Made by a program: the position numbers and the translations under genes. A stretch of DNA of 22,000 nucleotides from NCBI GenBank assembly GCA_905199285.1, contig CAJKFZ010000015.1, positions 1 to 22,000 of the forward strand, in the 5' to 3' direction. Shown here one piece after another: positions 15,065 through 22,000 of this stretch; the first letter of the stretch is position 1; each line of letters opens with the position of its first letter. The stretch comes from an uncultured Ruminococcus sp. (GTDB lineage: Bacteria > Bacillota > Clostridia > Oscillospirales > Ruminococcaceae). The notes below the pieces were generated by a model. That model had not been told where the DNA came from. It made no database searches and saw only the letters and a program-made list of their open reading frames with translations.

Positions 15065-16030
15065 GTGCAAACAAGAAAATTACACCGTATGGGTGCAATA
15101 ATACTTAGTATTCTTTGTGCCACACTTGCCATGATAAGTACGATAAGCTTTAATGTTTCAGCCGCAGAGGAAGGTTCACTGACTCTTATATGCCGTTCAG
15201 AGGATGTAACGCTTACCGGAATGCAGTGGAAGATTTATTATGCCGGATTCCGTGACGGAAACGATTTTGTACTCGGAGGAGACTTTGCCGATTACCCCGT
15301 AAAGCTGGACGATCTATCAGCAGAAGCAATTACGGAAGCAGCAGAAACTCTGGAAAATTATGCTGTTATAGATAAAATCAATACGATTGCCGAAGGAGAA
15401 ACTGATGCCGAGGGCAAAATTAAATTTGAAAATCTCCAATCCGGAATTTATCTTGTAAGCGGTAAAGAACTGAAAGTTGGAAACACAATTTATATTCCGT
15501 CAGCAATTCTGATAGAAGTCAGAGACGGAAACGTTGATCTTGACGCATATCCTAAATTTTATCTTGACGTATTCGGTTCAGAGTATGAACATTATACTGT
15601 AAAAAAAATATGGGAAAATGATGAAAATGCTCTGACGGACAGAACTGCTTCAATCACAGTAGAAATTTACTGTGATGAAACGCTTAATGAAACAGTTACA
15701 CTAAACGCCGAAAACAACTGGACATATGATTGGACTGCCGAAAAAGGACATCGCTGGAGAGTTAAAGAAACGAACGTCCCTGATAAATACACGGTATCAT
15801 ATCGTTCCAATGAAACTCAGTTTGCAATAATAAACTCTCATCAGATTGAAACCACTGTAACTACTACACCAACTACAACTACTGTTACCACCACAACTAC
15901 TAAATATGAACCTAAGCTTCCTCAGACCGGACAGCTCTGGTGGCCGGTACCAATACTTGCTCTCGGCGGAATGATTTTTGTCGGAATCGGATGCCGTTTG
16001 CTCTCAAGAAACAAAAAGGAAGATGATTAA
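15065..16030 (+). CDS. minor (basal-type) pilin, LPQTG type with Cna-B domain
   Basis: This is a 321-aa secreted sorting-signal protein. A signal peptide ends near FNVSAAEEG. A SpaA-like N-terminal domain (LTLICRSEDVTLTGMQWKIY to about IPSAILIEV) is followed by a Cna-B domain (HYTVKKIWENDENALTDRTA, then ENNWTYDW, WRVKETNVPDKY and FAIINSH). A Thr-rich linker (TTVTTTPTTTTVTTTTT), LPQTG (285-289), a membrane helix and a basic tail follow. Small size, a Thr/Pro-rich stem and an LPxTG motif close to that of housekeeping substrates fit the base subunit that links a pilus to the cell wall; this is inferred from known pili. Start: GTG 15065 lies after AAAAGGA (15047-15053) and follows the sortase stop by one base. 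The in-frame ATGs at 15044 and 15053 are also possible but have no ribosome site and would extend the overlap. Confidence 0.85.
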   Translation: MQTRKLHRMGAIILSILCATLAMISTISFNVSAAEEGSLTLICRSEDVTLTGMQWKIYYAGFRDGNDFVLGGDFADYPVKLDDLSAEAITEAAETLENYAVIDKINTIAEGETDAEGKIKFENLQSGIYLVSGKELKVGNTIYIPSAILIEVRDGNVDLDAYPKFYLDVFGSEYEHYTVKKIWENDENALTDRTASITVEIYCDETLNETVTLNAENNWTYDWTAEKGHRWRVKETNVPDKYTVSYRSNETQFAIINSHQIETTVTTTPTTTTVTTTTTKYEPKLPQTGQLWWPVPILALGGMIFVGIGCRLLSRNKKEDD

Positions 16031-16680
16031 TGAAGAAAAAGCACGGAATGTGTTGCATAATTATTGGGACAATGCTGCTTATTGCGGCGTTGTCCCTTGT
16101 TATCTGCAATTATCGGACAAATAAAATTGCTGAAGAAAATTCCGGAAGAATCCTTTCGGTTATGAAAGAAAAAATTCCAAAACAAACAGAACCTGAATCA
16201 ACAACACCTTTCGCTCCCAATGATCTTTTTCATGAATATGAAACACAAGTCTCAACAGAGACAATAACCGAAGAAGCGCTTGTTGAAATCGAAAACGCTG
16301 CATATATCGGATATATTTCTATTCCGGAATTGGGAATAGAGCTTCCGGTCATGAATGAATGGAGCTATGATAACCTTAAAATATCGCCGTGCCGCTATAA
16401 GGGAACTGCTGCCGAAGGAGATATTATCATTGCGGCACATAATTATAATTCCCACTTTGGTCGTTTAAATGAGCTTAGCGGAGGCGAAGAAATTGTTTTC
16501 ACAGCTGCTGACGGAAAAATTTATAATTATGAGGTCATCCAGACGGAAAGTATTTCCGGAAAAGATGTTGAAGCAATGGAGTTCGGTTCGTCTGAAAACT
16601 GGGATCTGACTCTCTTCACCTGCACCCTCAGCGGTCAGAGCCGTGTAACCATAAGAGCAATTCTCCAAGACAATAATTAG
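16030..16680 (+). CDS. second sortase of the pilus operon (class B/D-like)
   Basis: This 216-aa sortase has one N-terminal membrane helix (about 8-26) and no C-terminal helix, unlike the class C enzyme upstream. The core begins at YIGYISIPELGIELPVMNEW. The catalytic residues are His137 (IIAAHNYNSHFGRL), Cys198 (LTLFTCTLSGQSRV) and Arg205 or Arg209 (SRVTIR). A variable linker of about 60 residues rich in Pro, Thr and Glu joins helix and core. It overlaps the LPQTG pilin gene by one base (TAATG), so it is probably coupled to it, and wall attachment of that subunit is the likely job. The class cannot be fixed by eye. The AHNYxSHFG pattern resembles sortases found beside clostridial pilus genes that are called class D or B. 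Confidence 0.88.
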   Translation: MKKKHGMCCIIIGTMLLIAALSLVICNYRTNKIAEENSGRILSVMKEKIPKQTEPESTTPFAPNDLFHEYETQVSTETITEEALVEIENAAYIGYISIPELGIELPVMNEWSYDNLKISPCRYKGTAAEGDIIIAAHNYNSHFGRLNELSGGEEIVFTAADGKIYNYEVIQTESISGKDVEAMEFGSSENWDLTLFTCTLSGQSRVTIRAILQDNN

Positions 16681-16843
16681 AGCTTGTTCACATAAAATGA
16701 ATATACGGATTTTCGAGCATAATTTTGCTGAATACAAGGCGAAAATTCGCAGGCAGGCTGTCGCCTTACAAGAATTTTTAACGCAGTAGTCGGCAAAATT
16801 TGCCGAAAAGACGTGCATTTTATTTTTATGTGAACATGCTCAA
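16678..16843. repeat. near-palindromic MITE-like or REP-like intergenic element
   Basis: Terminal inverted repeats are TAGAGCTTGTTCACATAAAA at the left and the complement of TTGAGCATGTTCACATAAAA at the right, with two mismatches. Interior segments are complementary too: ATTTTCGAGCATAATTTTGC against GCAAAATTTGCCGAAAAG, and AAGGCGA against TCGCCTT. The whole of about 160 bases could therefore form one long imperfect hairpin. No ORF lies inside it. The left end overlaps the stop codon of the sortase gene. Its size and ends fit a non-autonomous mobile element or a dispersed palindromic repeat. Only one copy is in this window. Confidence 0.65.
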
Positions 16844-16875
16844 AGGACGTTTCAAAACTGAAACGTCCTTTTTTA
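16842..16875 (+). terminator. intrinsic terminator of the pilus operon
   Basis: AAAGGACGTTTC (16842-16853) pairs perfectly with GAAACGTCCTTT (16860-16871) around AAAACT. On the + strand the second arm runs into TTTTTT. On the - strand only TTTG follows, so termination there would be weaker. It lies at the meeting point of the two convergent operons and overlaps the stop of the - strand ATPase gene. Confidence 0.88.
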
Positions 16876-17967
16876 CAAATAATTATGTTGTTTCGCATAT
16901 TCAAGAAGAATCTTATTTTCATAATTCAGCGTCCCGAAGTTTTTTAGGCAGCATATAACTTTTTTACAGGAATCCATAATAGCTATCGCTCTTTCGGTCA
17001 AAGACTTATCCATGGGTTCAAATGCCGGAGCAAATATGACCTCTGAAGCCAATGACTTTGCAACAAGATAGTCAATATCGTTTTCATAAATTATTCCGGC
17101 TGCAAACGGAATATTCTCCCGCTGAAGTTTTCGGAACACCGAACATCCTGTGCCTCCTCCTGCAATCACGAAAACCTGCGGCATTCCTTCACACCGCATG
17201 AGCTCCGCTGAACCGCAGTAAGCATTGTAGCTTCCTCTGGGTATCCCATAAAGAGCGGAAATATAATCACTCTCAAAAATTTCATCCGGAACGCCGCATC
17301 GGTCAACACGGTTATTCTTGATGCATATAACAAAATCTGAAATTCTCTGCGCCATATCAAGCTCGTGAAGAGACATTATAACAGCAATGTTCTTCTCTCT
17401 GACAAGTTTTTTCAGAATATTAAGAAGCTCCAGCTTATGGCGAAGATCAAGGAACGATGTCGGCTCGTCAAGAATGAGAAGTTCCGGCTCCTGGCAGATC
17501 GCCCTTGCAAGCATTACCCTCTGTCTCTGACCGTCGCTGACGCAGTTAAAATAACTTTCCCCTATCTCAGTAACCGAGGTTATCCGCATTGCCTCTTCAA
17601 CTCTTTCATGGTCGGCAGCGGACAAAATTCCCATTTGTCCGGTATACGGATAACGTCCGGATTCTACAATGTTCCTACAGGTCATAAGTTCAGGGTCAAT
17701 ACGCTCCGTCATGAGAACGGAGATTTTTTTTGCAAGAATTTTCCCCTTAACTGCACCGATATCGTTTCCTTCAATATAAACAGCTCCTGAAATTGAGTCA
17801 AGCTGTTTTGCAGCAGTTTTCAGAATCGTAGACTTCCCTGCTCCGTTCGGACCTATGAGCGTGAGTATTTTACCACGGCTGACAGAAATATTTATCCCGC
17901 CGATCAGAACTTTTCCACGATATCCAACAGCAAGATCTTCCGTATAAAAAACAGGTTTTTCAATCAT
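16873..17967 (-). CDS. FecE/BtuD-type ABC transporter ATPase with extra C-terminal domain
   Basis: This cytoplasmic ATPase powers the FecCD-type permease encoded just upstream (3-base gap). It shows Walker A GPNGAGKST, Q-loop region VLMTERID, signature VSDGQRQR (usually LSGGQ), Walker B LLILDEPTSFLD and switch SLHELDMA. The NBD ends near residue 255. A further stretch of about 105 residues then begins VFVIAGGGTGCSVFRKLQRE and contains AAGIIYENDIDYLVAKSLAS and KKVICCLKNFG. Normal FecE and BtuD proteins are about 250-265 aa, so the extension is real and looks like a Rossmann-type nucleotide-binding or sensing domain. From memory, similar long ATPases occur in clostridial cobalamin/haem-type clusters. 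The substrate of the whole transporter is inferred from the neighbours, not from this protein. Confidence 0.9.
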   Translation of the reverse strand: MIEKPVFYTEDLAVGYRGKVLIGGINISVSRGKILTLIGPNGAGKSTILKTAAKQLDSISGAVYIEGNDIGAVKGKILAKKISVLMTERIDPELMTCRNIVESGRYPYTGQMGILSAADHERVEEAMRITSVTEIGESYFNCVSDGQRQRVMLARAICQEPELLILDEPTSFLDLRHKLELLNILKKLVREKNIAVIMSLHELDMAQRISDFVICIKNNRVDRCGVPDEIFESDYISALYGIPRGSYNAYCGSAELMRCEGMPQVFVIAGGGTGCSVFRKLQRENIPFAAGIIYENDIDYLVAKSLASEVIFAPAFEPMDKSLTERAIAIMDSCKKVICCLKNFGTLNYENKILLEYAKQHNYL

Positions 17968-17970
17968 ATT

Positions 17971-18996
17971 TTACACTCCTGAAGCTTTCTTTTTTCCTCT
18001 GCTCAGCATTATCCATATAACGATCGGAGCTCCGAAAACTGCCGTAACTGAACTTATACTAAGCTCTGTCGGAGCAAAGATCGTTCTTGCTATCAGATCA
18101 CATAACAGACAGAACGCTCCTCCGGCAAGAAAAGATGACGGAATTATTATAATTGGTTTAGCCGTTTTAAAAAGTCCTTTAACAAGATGAGGAACGGCGA
18201 TTCCAACGAATGAAATCGGACCTGCAAAAGCTGTAACGCTTGCCGAAAGAATGCTCGAAAGAAGAATCAGCAGAATCCTAAAAAGGCGGATATTCACTCC
18301 AACGCTTTTAGCATAGCCCTCTCCAAGCTGATATGCTCCGATTTGTTTCGACATCAGAAATGTTACGGTAAAAGCGGAAAGAACCGTCACTCCCATAACC
18401 TTAATGTCGCCGGAAGATATTCCGGAAAAGCTTCCCATCGACCAGTTATGAAGATTTACAATATTTGAATCATCAGCAAAAGTCACTGCAAAATCGTTTA
18501 TCGCTGAACAAATATAACCTATCATTACTCCGCTGACAATAAGAAGCGAACTTTTTCCGGCTTTTCCCGAAACAAGAAGAATGAACGCCATCGAGAGCAT
18601 CGAACCGGCAAATGCTGCAATGATCATGGCTGATGAACTTAAAACAATTCCCTTTTCAAGGAAAAAAATCATAATAAGAGCAACAGCAAGCTTTGCACCC
18701 GATGAAATGCCAAGAACAAAAGGTCCTGCGATCGGATTAGAAAAAAATGTTTGCAGCAGGAATCCCGAAACGGATAAAGCGCCGCCGAGAATAACAGCAG
18801 CAGCCATTCTTGGAAGTCTTATTCCCTTGATTATATTCACTGCCGATATATTTTCACTCTTCCCTAAAAGGACATCTGTTATCTCTGCGGACGTAAATTT
18901 AACGCTTCCGAAATAAAGATTCATCGCTGCAAGCAGAATCAAAACTGCTCCGAGAAAGACAAACCCAAAAACAGGATTTCTTCCGGCTTTTTTCAT
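17971..18996 (-). CDS. FecCD-family ABC transporter permease
   Basis: This membrane subunit belongs to the BtuC/FecCD/FhuB family, which moves siderophores, haem or corrinoids. It is 341 aa, normal for the family, with about ten hydrophobic segments. Family motifs are IRLPRMAAAVILGGALSVSG near the N-terminus, NPIAGPFVLGISSGA, and FVGIAVPHLVKGLFKT, the coupling-helix region that contacts the ATPase. It lies between the binding protein gene and the ATPase gene with 3-base gaps on both sides, so all three are surely one transcript. The family does not fix the substrate. Confidence 0.94.
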   Translation of the reverse strand: MKKAGRNPVFGFVFLGAVLILLAAMNLYFGSVKFTSAEITDVLLGKSENISAVNIIKGIRLPRMAAAVILGGALSVSGFLLQTFFSNPIAGPFVLGISSGAKLAVALIMIFFLEKGIVLSSSAMIIAAFAGSMLSMAFILLVSGKAGKSSLLIVSGVMIGYICSAINDFAVTFADDSNIVNLHNWSMGSFSGISSGDIKVMGVTVLSAFTVTFLMSKQIGAYQLGEGYAKSVGVNIRLFRILLILLSSILSASVTAFAGPISFVGIAVPHLVKGLFKTAKPIIIIPSSFLAGGAFCLLCDLIARTIFAPTELSISSVTAVFGAPIVIWIMLSRGKKKASGV

Positions 18997-18999
18997 ATC

Positions 19000-20154
19000 T
19001 TAATCCGCCTCCTGCGGCAATCTGTAGAGAAAAGCAAGATCATCTTCACTTGCTTCTCCGCTAAAAATCTTATTAAAATCAGCGATCATCTCTGCCGCTC
19101 CCGTGATCTGCTGATACATATTTTTATTCGTGCACCAGACATTTCCGTTCTGAACCGCCTTAAAATCCGCCATAAGGGGATTTTTGGCAATAAGCTGACT
19201 CATTTGCGTAAGACTTCCGTCAACCGTACCGTTATAAATAAGGAAATCTGCGTCCTTGGCAATATCATAAAAGGATTCAAACTGCATATTCATGGTCGAA
19301 AGAGCATTTTCGTCCTTACCCGTATTTTCAGTCGTAAAAACGTATTCTCCGCCTGCAAGCTCGATCATTTTTGAAACGTAATCCCCCGGTTTGCGTATAT
19401 TAACGTACCCATTCGAGCCAATGTAAAAAAATGCCGCAGTTTTTCCCGTTTCACCATGCTGAAGAACATCGTCGAGAATCTGTATTTTTTCATTGAAAAA
19501 AGATTCGGCTTCGTCCTCTTTTCCGAGGAGCAGACCGTAAAGCTTTATCCATTCAAGTCTGCCGAGGGGATGCGCTTCATAGCTTGAGCGCTCGATAAGC
19601 ACCGGAATCCCAAACGATTCAAGCTGTTCCTTTATTTCAGGACTGTGATAGATCATCGTAGATTCAATTGCAATATCACAATTTTCATCAAGAATCAACT
19701 CGTAATCCGGCGCAGAATATTTTCCGGCATAAAGAATGTCTCCGCTCTGCATGGCTGACTTAACATTGTCTATCACCCAATCCTTTTCCGGAGTAGCCGT
19801 TGCAAAAACATTTTCAAGTGAATCAAGTGAATCAAACAGGTCCATTGCCGATGAAGCAGCAAGATATATCTTTTCAGACGGCTGATGTATAACTGTAATA
19901 TCATCAGGGAGATTTTCGGAAACACTTCCTTCTTCCGGAACAAGAAGATAGCTCTCGCCATCGGCAATTTCGATAAGCGAGAGTCCGTTTTCATAGTAAT
20001 CCACCGTAAATTGGGTAGCATATTCAAGCTCCATACTGCCTGTCTGCTTCATATCGGAGAAAAAACGACTGCTGTCCGTTTTTTTCGTCCACATAGAACA
20101 GCTTGACAGGAGCATGATCCCCAGAAAAGCGGCGGAAATAAATTTAGTTCTCAT
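19000..20154 (-). CDS. FecB/BtuF-type substrate-binding lipoprotein
   Basis: This extracellular substrate-binding protein hands ligand to the FecCD permease downstream. The start is ATG at 20154-20152, followed by a lipoprotein signal (FISAAFLGIMLLSSC, lipidated Cys19), giving 384 aa. The longer reading from 20202 would bury this signal behind 16 residues and is rejected. Class III binding-protein features are an N-lobe with YLAASSAMDLFDSLDSLENV, a long linking helix (GRLEWIKLYGLLLGKEDEAE) and a C-lobe with FESFYDIAKDADFLIYNGTV and VWCTNKNMYQ. The start overlaps the end of the preceding lipoprotein gene by 11 bases, indicating coupling. The ligand could be haem, a corrinoid or another metal complex; the neighbours favour a tetrapyrrole. 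Confidence 0.9.
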   Translation of the reverse strand: MRTKFISAAFLGIMLLSSCSMWTKKTDSSRFFSDMKQTGSMELEYATQFTVDYYENGLSLIEIADGESYLLVPEEGSVSENLPDDITVIHQPSEKIYLAASSAMDLFDSLDSLENVFATATPEKDWVIDNVKSAMQSGDILYAGKYSAPDYELILDENCDIAIESTMIYHSPEIKEQLESFGIPVLIERSSYEAHPLGRLEWIKLYGLLLGKEDEAESFFNEKIQILDDVLQHGETGKTAAFFYIGSNGYVNIRKPGDYVSKMIELAGGEYVFTTENTGKDENALSTMNMQFESFYDIAKDADFLIYNGTVDGSLTQMSQLIAKNPLMADFKAVQNGNVWCTNKNMYQQITGAAEMIADFNKIFSGEASEDDLAFLYRLPQEAD

Positions 20155-21037
20155 TGCTCTTGATAGTTGATGAGTCGAAGAAGAGAGTATACTCGATCTC
20201 ATGAGGTTTACTCATTGCCGTTGTATCAGCTGTAACAGGCATTTTGTAATCAAATCCAATCACCGGAATAGTGAATGTTGCATTTTCGCCATCGCCGCTG
20301 AATTCAAATTTACTGCCGTCAACGATCATATAATCATAATTCGGACTGTTCCATATTATTACTGCCGAGGCACTGCCGTTCTCGACAATCATTTCTGCCG
20401 GGGACTGAACAGTTGCTTTTCCAGAACCGCCCTCAAGAGTAACATCAACCGTATATTTTCCGTCAGCAAGGTCCAGACTTTCAACGCTGGTTATTTCACC
20501 ATCTTTAAATGCGTCTGCCGGGAGCGAAGAAGCATTGAAAAGCAATGTTCTGTCATACCACTGCTCCTTTTTCTTGCTGAAAGCAGAACAGTCTATTGCC
20601 TTATCGAGAGCTTCAACCGGAACTGTAAATGTATGCTCACCGTTTTCATTCTCTACAAAAGGAATGTATTTGCTTTCATCAGAAGCATCCTCACCTTTTC
20701 CCATAAACACGTAAAGGTATCCCTGTCCGCTCATTGTCATAACGGCAGTCATTTCACCGTTTTCAACTGTGAGACTGCATGAAGTTATCTTGAACATAGA
20801 CGAACTCGAATCCACCTTAATATCGTAAGTGCCGTCCTTTATCTGAGAACCTGTTACAGGCGTCATATCATCAGGAATCACAAGCTCATCGGGAACTGTT
20901 TCGTTCTCCCCTGCAACAGCAACCGTACTTTCTGCAGTAGCTGCTGTTGATGTTGATTCACTGCTTTCGGTGCTTTTTCCGCATCCTACAGTTAATAAAA
21001 GAGCAAGAATAAGCGATACTGATGTTAATTTTTTCAT
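20144..21037 (-). CDS. lipoprotein with two NEAT-like beta domains
   Basis: This 297-aa surface lipoprotein has signal SLILALLLTVGC (lipidated Cys19) and a Ser/Thr/Glu linker. Domain 1 (about 60-170) reads DGTYDIKVDSSSSMFKITSC, then LTVENGEMTAVMTMSGQGY and HTFTVPVEALDKAIDCSAFS, then KKEQWYDRTLLF. Domain 2 (about 185-290) reads LADGKYTVDVTLEGGSGKA, VENGSASAVIIWNSPNYDYM and SKPHEIEYTLFFDSS. Both have the DG.Y...... L.V.NG...A.. pattern of NEAT or iron-transport-associated beta domains, which bind haem or relay it between surface proteins. The identity to true NEAT domains is inference, and I cannot point to the iron-ligating YxxxY motif. It lies between a chelatase and a FecB gene, so a role in tetrapyrrole capture is likely. 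Confidence 0.8.
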   Translation of the reverse strand: MKKLTSVSLILALLLTVGCGKSTESSESTSTAATAESTVAVAGENETVPDELVIPDDMTPVTGSQIKDGTYDIKVDSSSSMFKITSCSLTVENGEMTAVMTMSGQGYLYVFMGKGEDASDESKYIPFVENENGEHTFTVPVEALDKAIDCSAFSKKKEQWYDRTLLFNASSLPADAFKDGEITSVESLDLADGKYTVDVTLEGGSGKATVQSPAEMIVENGSASAVIIWNSPNYDYMIVDGSKFEFSGDGENATFTIPVIGFDYKMPVTADTTAMSKPHEIEYTLFFDSSTIKSNEN

Positions 21038-21080
21038 AATTTTATACCTCTCTGATTTTTATCGTATACATAGTTTTGTC

Positions 21081-21103
21081 GTGGGGGACAAATCGTCCCC
21101 CAC
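21081..21103 (-). promoter_or_regulatory. GC-rich hairpin between chelatase and NEAT-like genes
   Basis: GTGGGGGAC (21081-21089) and GTCCCCCAC (21095-21103) form a perfect 9-bp stem with a 5-base loop in the 74-base gap. No T-run follows on the - strand, so a processing or stability element is more likely than a terminator. Confidence 0.5.
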
Positions 21104-21111
21104 TGAAAAAC

Positions 21112-22000
21112 TTATTTTATCTTTGCTACAGCATCATTTGCATGATCTGTATATATTTCTCTGATCGCCTCGTTTTCGCCAAGTCCACGAAGAAGGCAAA
21201 CAACCTCAAAACCTTCGTTTTCAAAAACGGTCTTCCATGAATCCTCTTCATCTCCAGCCATATCGTTATTGGCATGATCTCCTGCAACCACCATAAGCGG
21301 TTCAAGAACGACTCTCTTATAGCCTCCTGCTTTCACGGCGGCGAGAACGTCATCTAAAGTCGGAGCAGCTTCAACTGTTCCGATAAAGTAATTCTTATAA
21401 CCGTCGGCAGTGAGCATATCCTGCATTTTTGAGTAAACCTGATTTGAAGCGGCTTCCGTTCCGTGACCCATGAAACAAATCGCAGTTTCACCGTCATCAT
21501 ATTCGGAAGTCCAGTCAGTTATGGCTTTTTCCACTCTTTTGAAGTCATCATCGCTTGTGAGAAGCGGCTCGCCGAAAACGACTTTATCGAAAGCGTCGGA
21601 GTAATTTCCAACCTTTTCAACCAGCTCGTCATACTCAAAACCATTCATAAGATGAGTTGGCTGAACCACAAGATTTTTTACTCCATTGTCAACAGCTCTC
21701 TGTAAAGCTGCGTCAACGTCGTCAATAAGAATTCCGTCTCTTCTCTGAATGTGGTCAATGACGATATTTGCCGTAAAACCTCTTCTTACTGAAAAATCAG
21801 GAACTGCCTTTTCAATAGCGTCCTCAATAGCGCCAATAGTAAGACGTCGGCTGTCGTTATAGCTTGTACCAAAGCTGAGAACAAGAAGCTCGTTTTCACC
21901 GATATTATCCTGATTGCGGACATTATCAAGCGAAGCGTCTCCGGTCTCGTAATTTTCATCGTCATCCTCTTCTGCGGAATTATCAACCGTTGTAGTTTCG
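21112..22000 (-). CDS. cbiK: CbiK-type cobaltochelatase, probably exported (5' end outside window)
   Basis: CbiK inserts cobalt into sirohydrochlorin. The frame is open from the stop at 21112 to the window edge, giving about 295 residues. A GTG at 21669 is an internal codon, not the start. The catalytic domain begins ELLVLSFGTSYNDSRRLTIG, followed by RRGFTANIVIDHI. The metal-binding His positions of the family are visible in NLVVQPTHLMNGFEYDEL and LMVVAGDHANNDMAGDEEDS, with ICFMGHGTE between. Ahead of the domain lies an acidic, Ser/Thr/Asn-rich stretch of about 33 residues (TTTVDNSAEEDDDENYETGD). This is typical of a linker after a lipoprotein or Sec signal and absent from cytoplasmic CbiK. 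Export is therefore inferred, and the signal itself would be just outside the window. Periplasmic CbiK is known in Desulfovibrio. Confidence 0.88.
   Translation of the reverse strand, partial: ETTTVDNSAEEDDDENYETGDASLDNVRNQDNIGENELLVLSFGTSYNDSRRLTIGAIEDAIEKAVPDFSVRRGFTANIVIDHIQRRDGILIDDVDAALQRAVDNGVKNLVVQPTHLMNGFEYDELVEKVGNYSDAFDKVVFGEPLLTSDDDFKRVEKAITDWTSEYDDGETAICFMGHGTEAASNQVYSKMQDMLTADGYKNYFIGTVEAAPTLDDVLAAVKAGGYKRVVLEPLMVVAGDHANNDMAGDEEDSWKTVFENEGFEVVCLLRGLGENEAIREIYTDHANDAVAKIK

Noticed and set aside
15842..15905. ACT/ACC triplet tract as a DNA microsatellite or CRISPR-like repeat
   Set aside because: It encodes the Thr-rich wall-spanning linker just before LPQTG. There is no regular spacer pattern, and no CRISPR array is seen anywhere in the window.
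20155..20202. 16-residue N-terminal extension of the FecB-type protein
   Set aside because: It would hide the lipoprotein signal behind a non-conserved stretch lying wholly within the previous gene.
20201..20782. 193-aa open frame on the + strand opposite the NEAT-like lipoprotein gene
   Set aside because: It is antisense to a well-supported gene, its composition is typical of a shadow frame (Cys, His and Phe rich), and it has no start signals.
21038..21111. Cobalamin riboswitch between the chelatase and lipoprotein genes
   Set aside because: The gap is only 74 bases and contains a simple hairpin but no B12-box-like sequence. Any such riboswitch would lie upstream of the chelatase, outside the window.
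21112..21669. Short chelatase starting at GTG 21669
   Set aside because: The same frame continues upstream to the window edge and encodes the conserved CbiK N-terminus (ELLVLSFGTSYND...), so the GTG is an internal Val.

Overview
The window looks like chromosomal DNA of a low-to-mid GC, anaerobic, fibre-degrading Firmicute. The best guess is Ruminococcus or a close relative in the Oscillospirales. The reasons are a GH9 cellulase-type module, a clostridial sortase-pilus operon, a fermentative D-lactate dehydrogenase and a corrinoid/haem-type ABC cluster. The genus assignment is inference from gene content.

Layout. (1) 1-2395, + strand: a possible end of an upstream gene, then coaBC (coenzyme A synthesis) and ldhA (D-lactate dehydrogenase) overlapping by one base and closed by an intrinsic terminator. 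(2) 2396-16873, + strand: one long surface-assembly operon. It starts with an extended -10 promoter (2533-2561) and a 27-base dyad in the leader. It encodes a small coiled-coil protein, a type I signal peptidase, a giant 2,962-residue sorting-signal protein, a major pilin (LPSTG), a class C sortase, a small Thr-rich basal-type pilin (LPQTG) and a second sortase. A 160-bp near-palindromic repeat and a strong terminator end the operon. (3) 16873-22000, - strand, converging on the pilus operon. In transcription order these are an apparently exported CbiK-type chelatase (5' end outside the window), a lipoprotein with two NEAT-like beta domains, a FecB-type binding lipoprotein, a FecCD permease and a FecE-type ATPase with an extra C-terminal domain. 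Together they look like a tetrapyrrole or metal capture and uptake system.

The most striking object is the giant protein at 3486-12374. It has an N-terminal choice-of-anchor-A-like adhesive domain, SpaA/Cna-B stalk domains and a complete GH9 glycoside hydrolase module. It also has three cassettes that pair a beta-sandwich (CBM-like) domain with bacterial Ig-like domains, and an MPSAG sorting signal. The GH9 module and two of the cassettes, about 1,140 residues in all, appear to sit inside one Cna-B domain. The strand with the putative isopeptide lysine lies before GH9. The E-box glutamate and terminal asparagine lie about 1,200 residues later, just before the sorting signal. If this is right, the operon builds a pilus, or a wall-anchored fibre, that displays a cellulase on a covalently locked loop. 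This would be a non-cellulosomal way to hold cellulase on the cell surface.

How the genes would work together (inference from known sortase pili): the signal peptidase processes the precursors. The class C sortase polymerises the LPSTG pilin and joins the MPSAG giant, probably at the tip. The second sortase attaches the fibre to the wall through the LPQTG subunit. Two hairpins without T-tracts flank the pilin gene and may set pilin excess by protecting its mRNA.
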